DNA of 36,074 bases from Rhodobiaceae bacterium (lineage in GTDB: Bacteria; Pseudomonadota; Alphaproteobacteria; Rhizobiales; JANQQB01), in assembly GCA_028285165.1 (NCBI GenBank), contig JANQQB010000021.1, positions 1-36,074 of the forward strand, in the 5' to 3' direction. A program made the translations under genes and the position numbers. Under the pieces are notes generated by a model. It made no database searches. It saw only the letters and a program-made list of their open reading frames with translations, and was not told the origin of the DNA. This document shows, in pieces, positions 20,274 to 30,511 of this stretch. The number at the start of each line of letters is the position of its first letter. Position 1 is the stretch's first letter.

Positions 20274-21134
20274 CTAGGGGTTGAGCGACGCCAGACGCCT
20301 GGCAGTCCGCCACAGCGTCCATTGCCGACGCCATTGCGGGATCTCGACCAGGTCCTTGCGCGGATCCTTGCGGCCGCATTCGAATACCTTGAGATAGGCC
20401 GGTGCTATACCGGTCTGGAGATAGGCGGCCGCCAGTCCCTGACACCCGGCGGCGACAAAGGCCTGTTCGAACCGGTCGAGGTGATGGCGCGCATGGGCGC
20501 ACATTTCCTGAACGACCGCGTGCAACCGGCTGCTGCAGATCGGCTCAAGCACTTCTTCCGATGACATGCCGTGCCGCCCCAGCACATCGGCGGGCAGGAA
20601 CACCTGCCGCTTCGCTGTATGCCAGGGGATCCGGCGCAGCATATCGACAATGCCGAGCGCCGCGCCGGCATGGCCCGACACATCCGCCGTGCCGGGATCG
20701 CGGCCTCCGGCCAGAATGATCGCCGCCAATTGCATGACCGCCGACACGGTCTCGCCGGCATAACCCTCAAGGTCGGTCAGCATCGGCATCGGATCGTTGT
20801 AGAGATCGAACGTGTGCGCTTCGATCAGATCGAGCAGCGGCGTTGTCGGCAGCCGGTAGGTCTCGATCACCTGCACCAGCGATGCCGCGACCGGGTTGGC
20901 TTCGACGGATCCGTGCGCGATGTTCTGCAGCGCGTCCGACCACCATTGCAGCCGGATCTCTCCCGGCATCGGATCGCTGACGATATCCGGGATGCGGTTG
21001 ATCTCCACATCGAAGGCATAGAGCGCCAGCAGGGCATCGCGGTGTTCCTCGGCGGCAAACAGGGCGCTCAGATAGCGGTCCCTGTCATGCTGTCGAACGA
21101 GGTTGCGGCAATGATCGGCGGCGGTACACTCCAT
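20274..21134 (-). CDS. squalene/phytoene synthase-like protein (possibly NDUFAF6-like)
   Basis: RYLSALFAAEEHRDALLALYAFDVEINRIPDIVSDPMPGEIRLQWWSDAL; GIVDMLRRIPWHTAKRQVFLPADVL. Fold family recognisable, but the Asp-rich motifs are not canonical. Confidence 0.8.
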   Translation of the reverse strand: MECTAADHCRNLVRQHDRDRYLSALFAAEEHRDALLALYAFDVEINRIPDIVSDPMPGEIRLQWWSDALQNIAHGSVEANPVAASLVQVIETYRLPTTPLLDLIEAHTFDLYNDPMPMLTDLEGYAGETVSAVMQLAAIILAGGRDPGTADVSGHAGAALGIVDMLRRIPWHTAKRQVFLPADVLGRHGMSSEEVLEPICSSRLHAVVQEMCAHARHHLDRFEQAFVAAGCQGLAAAYLQTGIAPAYLKVFECGRKDPRKDLVEIPQWRRQWTLWRTARRLASLNP

Positions 21135-21203
21135 CCAGCGGGAAATAGGCCACCCGGCCGGTTTTTCGATAGGCAGATGTCACAGGGTGAACGCGCCAAC
21201 CGC

Positions 21204-21599
21204 TTATTCCACAGGCAGGAATGCCGCTCCGACGGCTCGGCCTTCCGCCAACAGGACGTTGTAAGTCCGGACCGCCGCCCCGGTTCCCATCGGATCGGCC
21301 ATGATTGCATGTGCACGAAACCGCGCGCGCAAGGTGTCGCCGATCGGCACCAGATCCCGACCGGTTCCGAACAGGAAAATTTCGATGGACCCCGCTTCGT
21401 CGAACACCGGCTGGAACGCCGCGTCGTCGCAATCCTCCAGCGTGCCCGCTGTCCAGCCATGAATGCCCGACGGCAGGCACAGGAGGCCGCCGCGATGCGC
21501 CATGTTCGCGAACTTGAAACCGCCATTACCATAGGCATCGATCGGCGCCCGGTCCGGGAAATGCGCCGGTCGAACGTTCGTTCCCCGTGGTTCTGTCAT
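21204..21599 (-). CDS. Mth938-like domain protein (DUF498)
   Basis: AYGNGGFKFANMAHRGGLLCLPSGIHGW...IEIFLFGTGRDLVPI...MGTGAAVRTYNVLLAEGRAVGAAFLPV; position upstream of secDF supports this. Confidence 0.85.
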   Translation of the reverse strand: MTEPRGTNVRPAHFPDRAPIDAYGNGGFKFANMAHRGGLLCLPSGIHGWTAGTLEDCDDAAFQPVFDEAGSIEIFLFGTGRDLVPIGDTLRARFRAHAIMADPMGTGAAVRTYNVLLAEGRAVGAAFLPVE

Positions 21600-21615
21600 G
21601 ACAACGGACTGCGTG

Positions 21616-22569
21616 TCAGGAGACCTTCTGGCCCGATTCTTCCTTCGTCTCGTCGGCCGTCTGATCGACGAGACGACCGCCGGGTTTCAGACCGAGCACG
21701 ATCAGAACCGGCGCGGCGATGAAGATCGACGAATAGGTCCCGATGATCACGCCCCAGATCATGGCAAATGTGAACGACTGGATCACGGCGCCGCCGAAGA
21801 TGTAGAGCGCAATCAGCGCAAGCAGCGTCGTGATCGAGGTGAGCGCTGTGCGTGACAGGGTCTGGTTGATGGACAGGTCCAGCACCTCAGGCAGCGGTTT
21901 TTTCTTGTAGCGTCTAAGGTTTTCGCGGATCCGGTCATAGACGACCACGGTATCGTTCAGCGAATAGCCGACGATGGTCAGGATCGCGGCGATACTCGCC
22001 AGATTGAATTCCAGTTGCACGATGGCGAACATGCCCATGGTGAGCACGATGTCGTGTACCAGCGCGATGACGGCCCCGACGGCGAAGTGCCACTCGAACC
22101 GGAACCAGATATAGGCGAGCACGGCGATCAGGGCCGCTATGACGGCGATGGTGCCGGCCTGCGTGAGTTCGCCCGACACCCGGGGTCCGACCACTTCGAC
22201 ACGTCGATAGGTAACAGACTCGCCGAATTCTCCGCGCACGGCCGTCACGACGCCTTGCTGCGCTTCTTCGCCGCCGTCCTGGCGCTCGATCCGGATAAGC
22301 ACGTCGTTCGGCGCTCCGAATTCCTGAACCTGAACGTCACCCAAGCCCAGACCGCTCAGGCGCGAGCGAATATCGCCGATATCCGCCGGCCCTTCGGTTT
22401 CGATTTCGATCAGCGTGCCGCCGCGAAAGTCGATCCCGAGATTGAGCCCGTAGACGAAAAACATGAAGATCGACGCGACGATCAGCACGGCGGAGGCCGG
22501 GAAGCTGTACTTCCTGTCCTCCATGAACTTGATGGAGGTATCGTCCGGGACGAAGCGAAAGAGACGCAT
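21616..22569 (-). CDS. secF: protein translocase subunit SecF
   Basis: LGIDFRGGTLIEI, SLNDTVVVYDRIREN, six-TM pattern. Confidence 0.96.
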   Translation of the reverse strand: MRLFRFVPDDTSIKFMEDRKYSFPASAVLIVASIFMFFVYGLNLGIDFRGGTLIEIETEGPADIGDIRSRLSGLGLGDVQVQEFGAPNDVLIRIERQDGGEEAQQGVVTAVRGEFGESVTYRRVEVVGPRVSGELTQAGTIAVIAALIAVLAYIWFRFEWHFAVGAVIALVHDIVLTMGMFAIVQLEFNLASIAAILTIVGYSLNDTVVVYDRIRENLRRYKKKPLPEVLDLSINQTLSRTALTSITTLLALIALYIFGGAVIQSFTFAMIWGVIIGTYSSIFIAAPVLIVLGLKPGGRLVDQTADETKEESGQKVS

Positions 22570-22581
22570 GAAGGTCAGGTC

Positions 22582-24201
22582 CTAAATCGGCAGCGCTTTG
22601 GGTCGCCGCATATGCACCCATTGGGCAATCAGGAAGCGGCTGAACACAAAGGACGTGAACACGGTAGTCAAAATGCCGACCGCGAGCGTGACGGCAAAGC
22701 CGCGGATCGGTCCCGATCCCATCGAAAACAGGATGACCGCGGCAATCAAGGTCGTGATGTTGGCGTCAAGAATGGTCGACAGCGCCCGGCGATAACCGGC
22801 ATCGATAGCGTTGATCGTCGATCGTCCCTGTCGGGCTTCCTCTCGAATGCGTTCGTAGATCAGCACGTTGGCGTCGACGGCCATGCCGACGGTCAGCACG
22901 ATACCGGCAATGCCCGGCAACGTCAGCGTTGCCCCGATTGTCGACAGGATCCCCATAATGAGGAACAGGTTGGCCATAAGGGCAACGTTGGAAAACACGC
23001 CGAACATGCCGTACGTCGCCAGCATGAAGGCGATAACCGCCACACCGGCGATGATTGTCGCCGCCTGGCCGGCATCAAGCGAATCCTGCCCAAGGCTTGG
23101 CCCGACCGTGCGTTCTTCGTTAATAATCAGCTTGGCCGGCAAAGCGCCAGCGCGCAACAGGATCGCAAGATTGTTTGCCGATTCGACCGTGAAAGATCCG
23201 GAAATGATGCCGGCACCGCCTCGGATCGGCTCCCGGATCACCGGCGCCGAGATCACTTCGCCATCGAGGACGATGGCAAACGGCCGTCCGACATTCTGTT
23301 CGGTTATGTTGGCAAACTTGATCCCGCCGGACGTGTTGAAGCGGAAGGACACGACGGGTTCATTGGTCTGGTGTTCAAACGTCGTCTGCGCGTCAACAAG
23401 GTCCTCACCCGTTAGCATCGGAGTGTCTTCGACAAGGTAGCTCGGCGGCCCCGCCGTATCGATCGACGGCAGCACGACACTGCCGGACGGTGGTCGCGTC
23501 TGCTCCGCTTGTTCAGCCGACACAGACGTATCGACCATATGAAAAGTCATTTCGGCGGTTGTACCGATCAGGTCTTTGAGAAGCTGTGGATCGTCAAGAC
23601 CGGGTGCTTCGACCAGGATCCGGTCCGTTCCCTCCCGTTGAATGCTGGGTTCCGTCGTCCCGAGTTCGTCGATTCTTCGGCGGATCACTTCGATCGATTG
23701 CGAGACGATGCCGCGAATGCGTTCGTCGAAACCTTCTTCGGTGAACTGGAACTGGAACGTGCTGCCGCCGCTTTGCGAAAGCTCGAATTCGTTGACAGCA
23801 CTGCCGCCGGTAACGCTGAGCAGGCTGGAAACCAACGGATTGACCAGCGGCTCCAGCCGCTCTCGTGCCTCTTCGATGCGGGCGTTGTCGCGAATGGTTA
23901 ACTGAACTCTGTCTCCTCGAACACCGAGCCCCGTGTAACCGATCCGATCGCCTCCGCGTAGTAAGGCCTCACGAACTTCCGCGGTCAATTCCTTTAAGCG
24001 TCTCGAACGATATTCGTCCTGATCCACCTGATAGAGCAGATACACGCCGCCCTGCAGATCGAGACCAAGCACCAGACGCGGGATCCAATCGCCCCAGCTG
24101 TCGGTCTGTTCCTTGGAAAAGAAGTTCGGAATCGTCGCCAGCAATCCGAACAGGACCACAAAGACCACGACTATCGACTTCACGGGCGAGAAATAAAGCA
24201 T
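22582..24201 (-). CDS. secD: protein translocase subunit SecD
   Basis: LVLGLDLQGGVYLLYQVD, GMAVDANVLIYERIREE. Confidence 0.97.
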   Translation of the reverse strand: MLYFSPVKSIVVVFVVLFGLLATIPNFFSKEQTDSWGDWIPRLVLGLDLQGGVYLLYQVDQDEYRSRRLKELTAEVREALLRGGDRIGYTGLGVRGDRVQLTIRDNARIEEARERLEPLVNPLVSSLLSVTGGSAVNEFELSQSGGSTFQFQFTEEGFDERIRGIVSQSIEVIRRRIDELGTTEPSIQREGTDRILVEAPGLDDPQLLKDLIGTTAEMTFHMVDTSVSAEQAEQTRPPSGSVVLPSIDTAGPPSYLVEDTPMLTGEDLVDAQTTFEHQTNEPVVSFRFNTSGGIKFANITEQNVGRPFAIVLDGEVISAPVIREPIRGGAGIISGSFTVESANNLAILLRAGALPAKLIINEERTVGPSLGQDSLDAGQAATIIAGVAVIAFMLATYGMFGVFSNVALMANLFLIMGILSTIGATLTLPGIAGIVLTVGMAVDANVLIYERIREEARQGRSTINAIDAGYRRALSTILDANITTLIAAVILFSMGSGPIRGFAVTLAVGILTTVFTSFVFSRFLIAQWVHMRRPKALPI

Positions 24202-24256
24202 GGGCGCTCAATCTACCTTGTGTATCCAGCCGATGTAGGCGGCCGGGACCATTCGA

Positions 24257-24592
24257 TCAACTCTTGTCCTTGGCCGGCTCGCCCTTGGCCCGGACTTCCT
24301 GGACGAAGGCGCGCATGATGCGCACACGCACGTCCTTGGCGATCTCGACCTCGATCTCGGCTTCGTCGATCACTTTAGATATCTTGCCGACGAGCCCCCC
24401 GCCGGTCACGATGTTGTCACCGCGGCGCAGCGCGCCGAGCATCTCGCGATGTTCCTTCTGGCGCTTTTGTTGCGGCCGGATCAACAGGAAATAGAATATC
24501 ACGAAGATCAGGATGAACGGTATAAACGTGATCAGGAGATCGCCGCCGCCACCGCCTCCGGCACCTTGCGCAAACGCCGGGGATATGAACAT
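24257..24592 (-). CDS. yajC: preprotein translocase subunit YajC
   Basis: ILIFVIFYFLLIRPQQKRQKEHREMLGALRRGDNIVTGGGLVGKI. Confidence 0.94.
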   Translation of the reverse strand: MFISPAFAQGAGGGGGGDLLITFIPFILIFVIFYFLLIRPQQKRQKEHREMLGALRRGDNIVTGGGLVGKISKVIDEAEIEVEIAKDVRVRIMRAFVQEVRAKGEPAKDKS

Positions 24593-24804
24593 GCCTCGCA
24601 CCACCTCTTTCTGGTTCTTGAACAGCCCGCGCGCGTTTCCTGTGGCACCATGCGCGAAAGTGCGCGGACTATAGCCGGGAAACGCCCGGATTCAAGTCCG
24701 ACGCGCCGGTCGCTTGCGTTTCGACCGATGCGTGTTAAACGACCCGCTGTCGCACGCACCCGGTGCGCGCAAAATCCCGTCTTGACCTCCGGAATCGGTT
24801 CAAA

Positions 24805-25674
24805 ATGTCACAGGATGCCATCATCGACCGGCTCGACCGGTTGATCGCGCTCATTGAACGCGCCGTTCCGGCGCCACCGGCCAATCCCGACCTGGAAGCC
24901 GCCGATGCCTTTATCTGGCATCCTGCGCCGGCCGGATTGCAGGCCGTACCCCATGTCAACCGCGTGGCACTGTCGCTCCTCAAGGGAATCGACCGCAACC
25001 GCGACATGATTTTCGAAAACACCGAACGATTCGCAAACGGACTGCCGGCCAACAATGCCCTCCTCTGGGGGGCCCGGGGCATGGGCAAGTCTTCGCTGAT
25101 CAAGGCCGTTCATGCCGAGATCAACCGCGCGGCTGAAGGCAAGCCGGCATTGAAACTCATCGAGATCCACCGCGAAGACATCGAATCGCTACCGGCCCTC
25201 ATGAGCCTGGTGCGGCCATCGCCTTTCCGCTTCATCGTGTTTTGCGACGACCTGTCGTTTGATGGCGGGGACACGTCCTACAAATCGCTCAAGGCGGTTC
25301 TGGAAGGCGGCATTGAGGGCCGGCCCGCAAACGTCCTGTTTTACGCCACGTCGAACCGGCGGCATCTCCTGCCCCGCGATATGATGGAAAACGAACGCTC
25401 GACCGCCATCAATCCCAGTGAAGCGGTGGAAGAAAAGGTATCTCTGTCGGACCGGTTCGGTCTCTGGATCGGTTTTCACAATTGCCGCCAGGACGCCTAT
25501 CTGGACATGGTCAACGCCTATGTCGCGCATTACCGGCTTGACGTTGATGCCGAATATCTGCGCGCCGACGCCCTGGAATGGGCGACGACCCGCGGCGCCC
25601 GGTCAGGCCGGGTCGCCTGGCAATTCGTTCAGGATCTGGCCGGACGGCTGGGCGTCCGTCTGGAAGAGGTCTGA
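24805..25674 (+). CDS. ATP-binding protein, DUF815 family
   Basis: NALLWGARGMGKSSLIKAVHAE; LVRPSPFRFIVFCDDLSFDGGDTSYKSLKAVLEGGIEGRPANVLFYATSNRRHLLPRDM. Confidence 0.93.
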   Translation: MSQDAIIDRLDRLIALIERAVPAPPANPDLEAADAFIWHPAPAGLQAVPHVNRVALSLLKGIDRNRDMIFENTERFANGLPANNALLWGARGMGKSSLIKAVHAEINRAAEGKPALKLIEIHREDIESLPALMSLVRPSPFRFIVFCDDLSFDGGDTSYKSLKAVLEGGIEGRPANVLFYATSNRRHLLPRDMMENERSTAINPSEAVEEKVSLSDRFGLWIGFHNCRQDAYLDMVNAYVAHYRLDVDAEYLRADALEWATTRGARSGRVAWQFVQDLAGRLGVRLEEV

Positions 25675-25687
25675 TCGCCCGCCACGC

Positions 25688-27466
25688 TCACTTGGCGGCA
25701 AGCAGCGGCATCGGATCGACGGGCTTCGAATTCCGGCGCAACTCGAAATGCACCTGCGGTTCGGAGACCGAGCCGGTATCGCCGGCTGTGGCAATAACCT
25801 GACCCTTTTTGACGGCGTCGCCGCGCTTCACCGACAGGTCGTGGTTATGGGCATAGGCCGAGACCCATCCCTCGCCGTGCCGCACCAGGACGAGGTTGCC
25901 GTAACCCTTCAATTCGTTGCCGGCATAAATCACCACACCGTTCTCGGCGGCATGCACCGGCGTGCCGCGCGGCACCGAAATATTGATCCCGTCATTGCGT
26001 TCACCGTTCGCCTTGCGGCCGAAGCGGGAAATCACCGGTCCCTTGGCCGGCCAGCCGAACCGGCCGGCGGGTTTGCCGGCAACCGGCTTGGTCGCATTCG
26101 AAGCCGGTTGCGTGGCATCCGACGCCTTGGCCGGGTCCGGTCGTGCCGCAACAATCGTGCGGTTCGGCTTCGGGGCCTTTTCCGCTTTCGGCTGTTTGGC
26201 CGGTTCGGTGCGCGTCGTACTGGTCGCCTTTACGGGCTTTGAACCACCGGTGGGCGCACGCTTGACCGCAGCGCGTGGCTTCGGCGCTGGAACCCCCGTT
26301 GCCCCCACCGGTGCAAGCAGCGGGGCAGATGGGTTCAGGCTTGCGACCTGGGTTTCGGCATTCGCCGACGGAATCCGCAACTTTTGCCCGATCCAGAGAA
26401 CGGCATCGGGCTGAAGGCCGTTGGCAGTGCGCAGCGCCTTGGGGGACGTCGAGAACTTGCTGGATATCGAAATCACGGAATCGCCCGGACGCACCACATA
26501 CGATCCGTCGCGCAGATCGGTCGACGGCGATCCCGGATTGTTCAAGGCGGTGGATGCCGGTCGCGCTGAGCCGCGCGGCTTGCCCTTCGGCAAAGGTGCA
26601 TTCGCCACGAGCTTGAAGGCATCGCGTCCCTGCGGCAATCCGCTGTCTGCCGATTGTGCCTTGTTGGCCGAGGAATAGACATAGGTCGGGATAATGACCT
26701 TCTGTCCGGCCTTGAACGCGTTCGGATCGTTCATGTTGTTGGCGACGAGGATAGCATCCACCGGGACGCCGTAGCGCCGTGCGAGCGTGTGCCCGCTTTC
26801 GCCCTGGGTAACGGTGACAAGCGATCCGCCCGCGCGGCTCCACCCGTTGGATACCGGCGCCGCAGCTGTAACCTGCGGGTCGCGACCGGTCGGCGGGATG
26901 GAGCCGGTCTCGATTGAATCGACTGCCGTAGTCTCAGGTTGCGATGCGGGGAGCCGCGCCGCCTCGACGACGGCGGACGGCAGAGTGCGCTTCGGTTCCG
27001 ACGCGCGCGCCTGTGCGCCCGTGTGGGTGCTCCATTGCGATGATTGGGTCGGCTCGACGGACGCCACCTTTGCAGGCATCGGCGGCAATGGATCGAGAGA
27101 AGATTGTGTGACGGGTACGACCGATGCACCGGCCGTGCCGGTGATCGGTTGCGGTGCGGCAGCAACCTGTGATGCCCCGACGGGCAAGGCCGGGCGCGGC
27201 GCCGGCGACCGGGCCGCACTGGCCACCTGCTGCGTTTCTGCCCGACCGATCGAACCGGTCTCGATCGTGTCGACAGCAGCCGCTTCGGACCGCGCGATCA
27301 CGGGGTCCTGGCTGGAAGAGGAGCTTGAGAAAATCGGTTCGGAAAAACGCGAGACGTCGGCGCTGCATCCGGCGGCCAGTCCGGACAGGAGGGCAAGGGA
27401 CGCAACCCTCGACAGGAGGGCCGCGCGACGCTTCCGCTTACTCAGGGCACACATACGCAAACTCAC
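25688..27466 (-). CDS. LysM/M23 peptidase-domain lipoprotein (NlpD/EnvC-like murein hydrolase activator)
   Basis: Lipobox LSGLAAGC, two LysM domains (TVTQGESGHTLARRYGVPVDAI; YVVRPGDSVISISSKFSTSPKAL), C-terminal M23 domain (NDGINISVPRGTPVHAAENGVVIYAGNELKGYGNLVLVRHGEGW). Confidence 0.93.
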   Translation of the reverse strand: MSLRMCALSKRKRRAALLSRVASLALLSGLAAGCSADVSRFSEPIFSSSSSSQDPVIARSEAAAVDTIETGSIGRAETQQVASAARSPAPRPALPVGASQVAAAPQPITGTAGASVVPVTQSSLDPLPPMPAKVASVEPTQSSQWSTHTGAQARASEPKRTLPSAVVEAARLPASQPETTAVDSIETGSIPPTGRDPQVTAAAPVSNGWSRAGGSLVTVTQGESGHTLARRYGVPVDAILVANNMNDPNAFKAGQKVIIPTYVYSSANKAQSADSGLPQGRDAFKLVANAPLPKGKPRGSARPASTALNNPGSPSTDLRDGSYVVRPGDSVISISSKFSTSPKALRTANGLQPDAVLWIGQKLRIPSANAETQVASLNPSAPLLAPVGATGVPAPKPRAAVKRAPTGGSKPVKATSTTRTEPAKQPKAEKAPKPNRTIVAARPDPAKASDATQPASNATKPVAGKPAGRFGWPAKGPVISRFGRKANGERNDGINISVPRGTPVHAAENGVVIYAGNELKGYGNLVLVRHGEGWVSAYAHNHDLSVKRGDAVKKGQVIATAGDTGSVSEPQVHFELRRNSKPVDPMPLLAAK

Positions 27467-27616
27467 GGACTCACAGCTTGGACGCCGTGATTAAACAGCA
27501 GTAACGTTGATAAAGACTAAACGGCGGGAACCTCTGGCCTTTCGGGACAATCAGGAGCCGTTTTGGCTGTCCGAACAAGCGCGCGCGGCAAAGACGAATT
27601 GACCGCAAAAGGCGGG

Positions 27617-28294
27617 TCACAGCGATTCAGCGGCCCCATCTTCGAGATGCACGAACCGCACGGTGCCCACTTTTTCTTCGATAAAACGCGATCCCGTTCG
27701 CTCAATCCGCAAAAGCTCCTGCGCTTCCTCCTTCGGACCGACCGCTGCAACCAGTACGCCGCCGAACTTCACCTGATCGAGCAAGGCGTCCGTCAAAGAA
27801 GCGACGGCACCCGTCAGAATAATGCGATCGAAGGGTGCTTTTTCGGGGAAGCCAAGGAGGCCGTCCGCATGGCGGATATGCACATTGTCGATCTTCAGGG
27901 TCTTGAGCCGCTGCTCGGCAAGCGCGATGAGTGACCGGAACCGTTCAACGGAGAAAACGGATTTGGCCAGTTGGGCCAGAATGGCGGTCTGGTAGGCAGA
28001 CCCCGTGCCGATTTCCAGGACCCGGTGTTCATGGGTTACCGAAAGCGCGTCGATCATCATTGCAACGACCGACGGCGGATGGATAGTTTGCCCGCACTCG
28101 ATCGGCAGGCACATGTCGAGATATGCCACCTTGTGGTCTTCGGCGCGCAGGAAAAGCCGTCGCGGCGTACGCTCAAGCGCCGCCAGAACAGCGTGCCCCC
28201 CAAGACCCCGCATGCGAAGCCGCAGGATCATCTCCCCGAGCGCGACCTTGTCTTCGGCGACCGGGTCCGCAGCGATTGACAGGGCGTCTGCCAT
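27617..28294 (-). CDS. pcm: protein-L-isoaspartate O-methyltransferase
   Basis: QTIHPPSVVAMMIDAL, VLEIGTGSAYQTAILAQLAKSVFSVER. Confidence 0.93.
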   Translation of the reverse strand: MADALSIAADPVAEDKVALGEMILRLRMRGLGGHAVLAALERTPRRLFLRAEDHKVAYLDMCLPIECGQTIHPPSVVAMMIDALSVTHEHRVLEIGTGSAYQTAILAQLAKSVFSVERFRSLIALAEQRLKTLKIDNVHIRHADGLLGFPEKAPFDRIILTGAVASLTDALLDQVKFGGVLVAAVGPKEEAQELLRIERTGSRFIEEKVGTVRFVHLEDGAAESL

Positions 28295-28367
28295 CTTGAT
28301 GCCGCCGCAATCCTAGAGTTCGTCCAAACCGGAAATGGGCTTCGACACCGGACACACCGGCCCCGAA

Positions 28368-29126
28368 TCACACGCCGAGTTGGAGTTTGAGGCTCTCACG
28401 GACTTCATGCGCCGTCAAATCGAGATGCAGGGGCGTCACCGAAATTTTGTTGTTTTTCAACGCCATAATGTCGCTGTCTGGCGAATTGCCAGGAACCTGC
28501 CGCTCGAACCGTAGCCAGTAATACGGAAATCCACGGCCATCCTTTCGCTCGTCCAGATACATGCCGTGGGTCAGCTTACCCTGACAGGTAACCCGCACAC
28601 CGGCCACATCCGCCGGCGCGCAATTCGGCACGTTGACGTTCAACAGCGTGCCTTCCGGCAAATCGAAATCGATCAGCTTGCGGATAAGATCCGGCGCATG
28701 GGTTTCCACGGTCTCCCAGGGAACGACCCGGCCGTTGTCCCAACTATAGGCCTGGCTCAGCGCGATCGACCGCACGCCGAGCAGCGTGCCCTCGATGGCA
28801 CCGGCAACCGTCCCGGAATACGTTACGTCGTCGGCAATGTTCTGGCCCGAGTTCACGCCCGACAGAACGAGGTCCGGTGCCTCCGGCATAACCTCCCGGA
28901 TCGCCATGATGACGCAATCGGTCGGTGTGCCCCGCACTGCGAATTTCCGATCTTCGATCCTGCGCAGACGCAGCGGATCGTTGAGCGTCATCGAATGCGC
29001 GAGCCCGCTCTGGTCGACTTCCGGAGCGACAACCCAGATGTCGTCGGAGATCGCCCGGGCAATCGTTTCCATCGACGCCAGTCCCGGCGCGTTGATGCCG
29101 TCATCGTTCGTCAGGAGCACGCGCAT
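28368..29126 (-). CDS. surE: 5'/3'-nucleotidase SurE
   Basis: [51 protein letters not shown]. Confidence 0.97.
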   Translation of the reverse strand: MRVLLTNDDGINAPGLASMETIARAISDDIWVVAPEVDQSGLAHSMTLNDPLRLRRIEDRKFAVRGTPTDCVIMAIREVMPEAPDLVLSGVNSGQNIADDVTYSGTVAGAIEGTLLGVRSIALSQAYSWDNGRVVPWETVETHAPDLIRKLIDFDLPEGTLLNVNVPNCAPADVAGVRVTCQGKLTHGMYLDERKDGRGFPYYWLRFERQVPGNSPDSDIMALKNNKISVTPLHLDLTAHEVRESLKLQLGV

Positions 29127-29144
29127 GCAGGGTTCCTCTAGAGA

Positions 29145-30434
29145 TCAGTCCTTGGATGCGACGACCAGTTTCTCCTGGCCGCCCATATAGGGTCGAAGCA
29201 CGTCCGGCACGGTGATCGAGCCATCCGCATTCTGATAGTTTTCCATTACGGCAATCAGCGCACGGCCGACCGCGACCCCGGATCCGTTGAGCGTATGCAC
29301 GAACCCGAGACCCTTGCCGTCTGCGGGACGGAAGCGCGCATTCATGCGCCGCGCCTGGAAATCGCCGCACACCGAACACGAGGAAATCTCGCGATACATG
29401 TTCTGGCCGGGCAACCAGACCTCGATGTCGTAGGTCTTGCGGGCCCCAAAGCCCATATCGCCGGTACACAGGGTCACAACCCGATAATGCAGATCGAGTT
29501 TCTTCAGGATCGTCTCGGCGCTCTCGCGCATGCGCTCCAGTTCGTCCAGCGACCTGTCGGGATGGGTGATTGAGACCAGTTCGACCTTGTAGAACTGGTG
29601 CTGGCGCAGCATGCCGCGCGTATCGCGACCAGCGGCCCCAGCTTCCAGGCGAAAACAATGGGTGCCCGCCGTCACGCGGATCGGCAGGTCCGCCTCATCC
29701 AGGATCGCTTCCCGCACCAGGTTGGTGAGCGGCACTTCGGCCGTCGGGATCAGCCAGCGCCCGTCCTCGGTATGGAACTGATCGTCCTCGAACTTCGGCA
29801 ATTGCCCGGTGCCGTACATGACCTCGTCACGCACCAGGAGTGGCGGCGAGACCTCGGTATAACCGTGATCGGTCGTATGCGTATCGAGCATGAACTGGGC
29901 AAGCGCCCGTTCCAGGCGGGCAAGCGGCCCGCGCAGCACGACGAAACGCGACCCGGACAGCTTGGCCGCGGTCTCGAAATCCATTTGGCCGAGGCCTTCG
30001 CCGAGCTCGTAATGCTCACGCGGCTCGAAGTTCGGCCGTGGTTTTTCACCTGACGTATGCAACAGGACATTGTCGTCCTCGTCGGCACCGACCGGCACGT
30101 CGTCAAGCGGATGGTTCGGGATCGACGCCAACGCGGTTTCAATCGCGCTTGTCAGTTCCCGCTCGCGTTCTTCTCCGGCCTGGAGGTCGGATTTGAGATT
30201 GGCGACCTCATCGATCAGCGCCTGGGCCGCCGTTTCGTCTCCCGACGCCTTTGCCTTGCCGATTTGCTTAGAGGCGGCATTGCGGCGCTCCTGGATGGAC
30301 TGGAGGTCGGCAACATGGGACCGGCGTTGGTCGTCCAGGGCGATCAGTTCCTGCGATCGCGCCGCCTCGCCCCGTTTTTTCAGTCCGGTGTCGAACTCGT
30401 CCGGGTTGTCCCGGATCCAGCGCATATCAAACAT
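29145..30434 (-). CDS. serS: seryl-tRNA synthetase
   Basis: [22 protein letters not shown]...; class II motifs incl. [23 protein letters not shown] and [19 protein letters not shown]. Confidence 0.97.
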   Translation of the reverse strand: MFDMRWIRDNPDEFDTGLKKRGEAARSQELIALDDQRRSHVADLQSIQERRNAASKQIGKAKASGDETAAQALIDEVANLKSDLQAGEERERELTSAIETALASIPNHPLDDVPVGADEDDNVLLHTSGEKPRPNFEPREHYELGEGLGQMDFETAAKLSGSRFVVLRGPLARLERALAQFMLDTHTTDHGYTEVSPPLLVRDEVMYGTGQLPKFEDDQFHTEDGRWLIPTAEVPLTNLVREAILDEADLPIRVTAGTHCFRLEAGAAGRDTRGMLRQHQFYKVELVSITHPDRSLDELERMRESAETILKKLDLHYRVVTLCTGDMGFGARKTYDIEVWLPGQNMYREISSCSVCGDFQARRMNARFRPADGKGLGFVHTLNGSGVAVGRALIAVMENYQNADGSITVPDVLRPYMGGQEKLVVASKD

Positions 30435-30511
30435 GGAATCCCCCGAGAAAACGATTGATGACCCTGACAAATCAAGGTTTCAGAAGGTCAGAACCTGATC
30501 GCTAGCAGGCG

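Noticed and set aside
20571-21722. 383-aa plus-strand ORF downstream of the PKS, a possible extra tailoring gene
   Set aside because: Antisense to the squalene/phytoene-synthase-like and Mth938-like genes; no domain recognised.
22015-23415. 466-aa plus-strand ORF opposite secF/secD
   Set aside because: Antisense to clearly coding secF and secD; low-complexity composition (H/D/R-rich) typical of GC-rich shadow ORFs.
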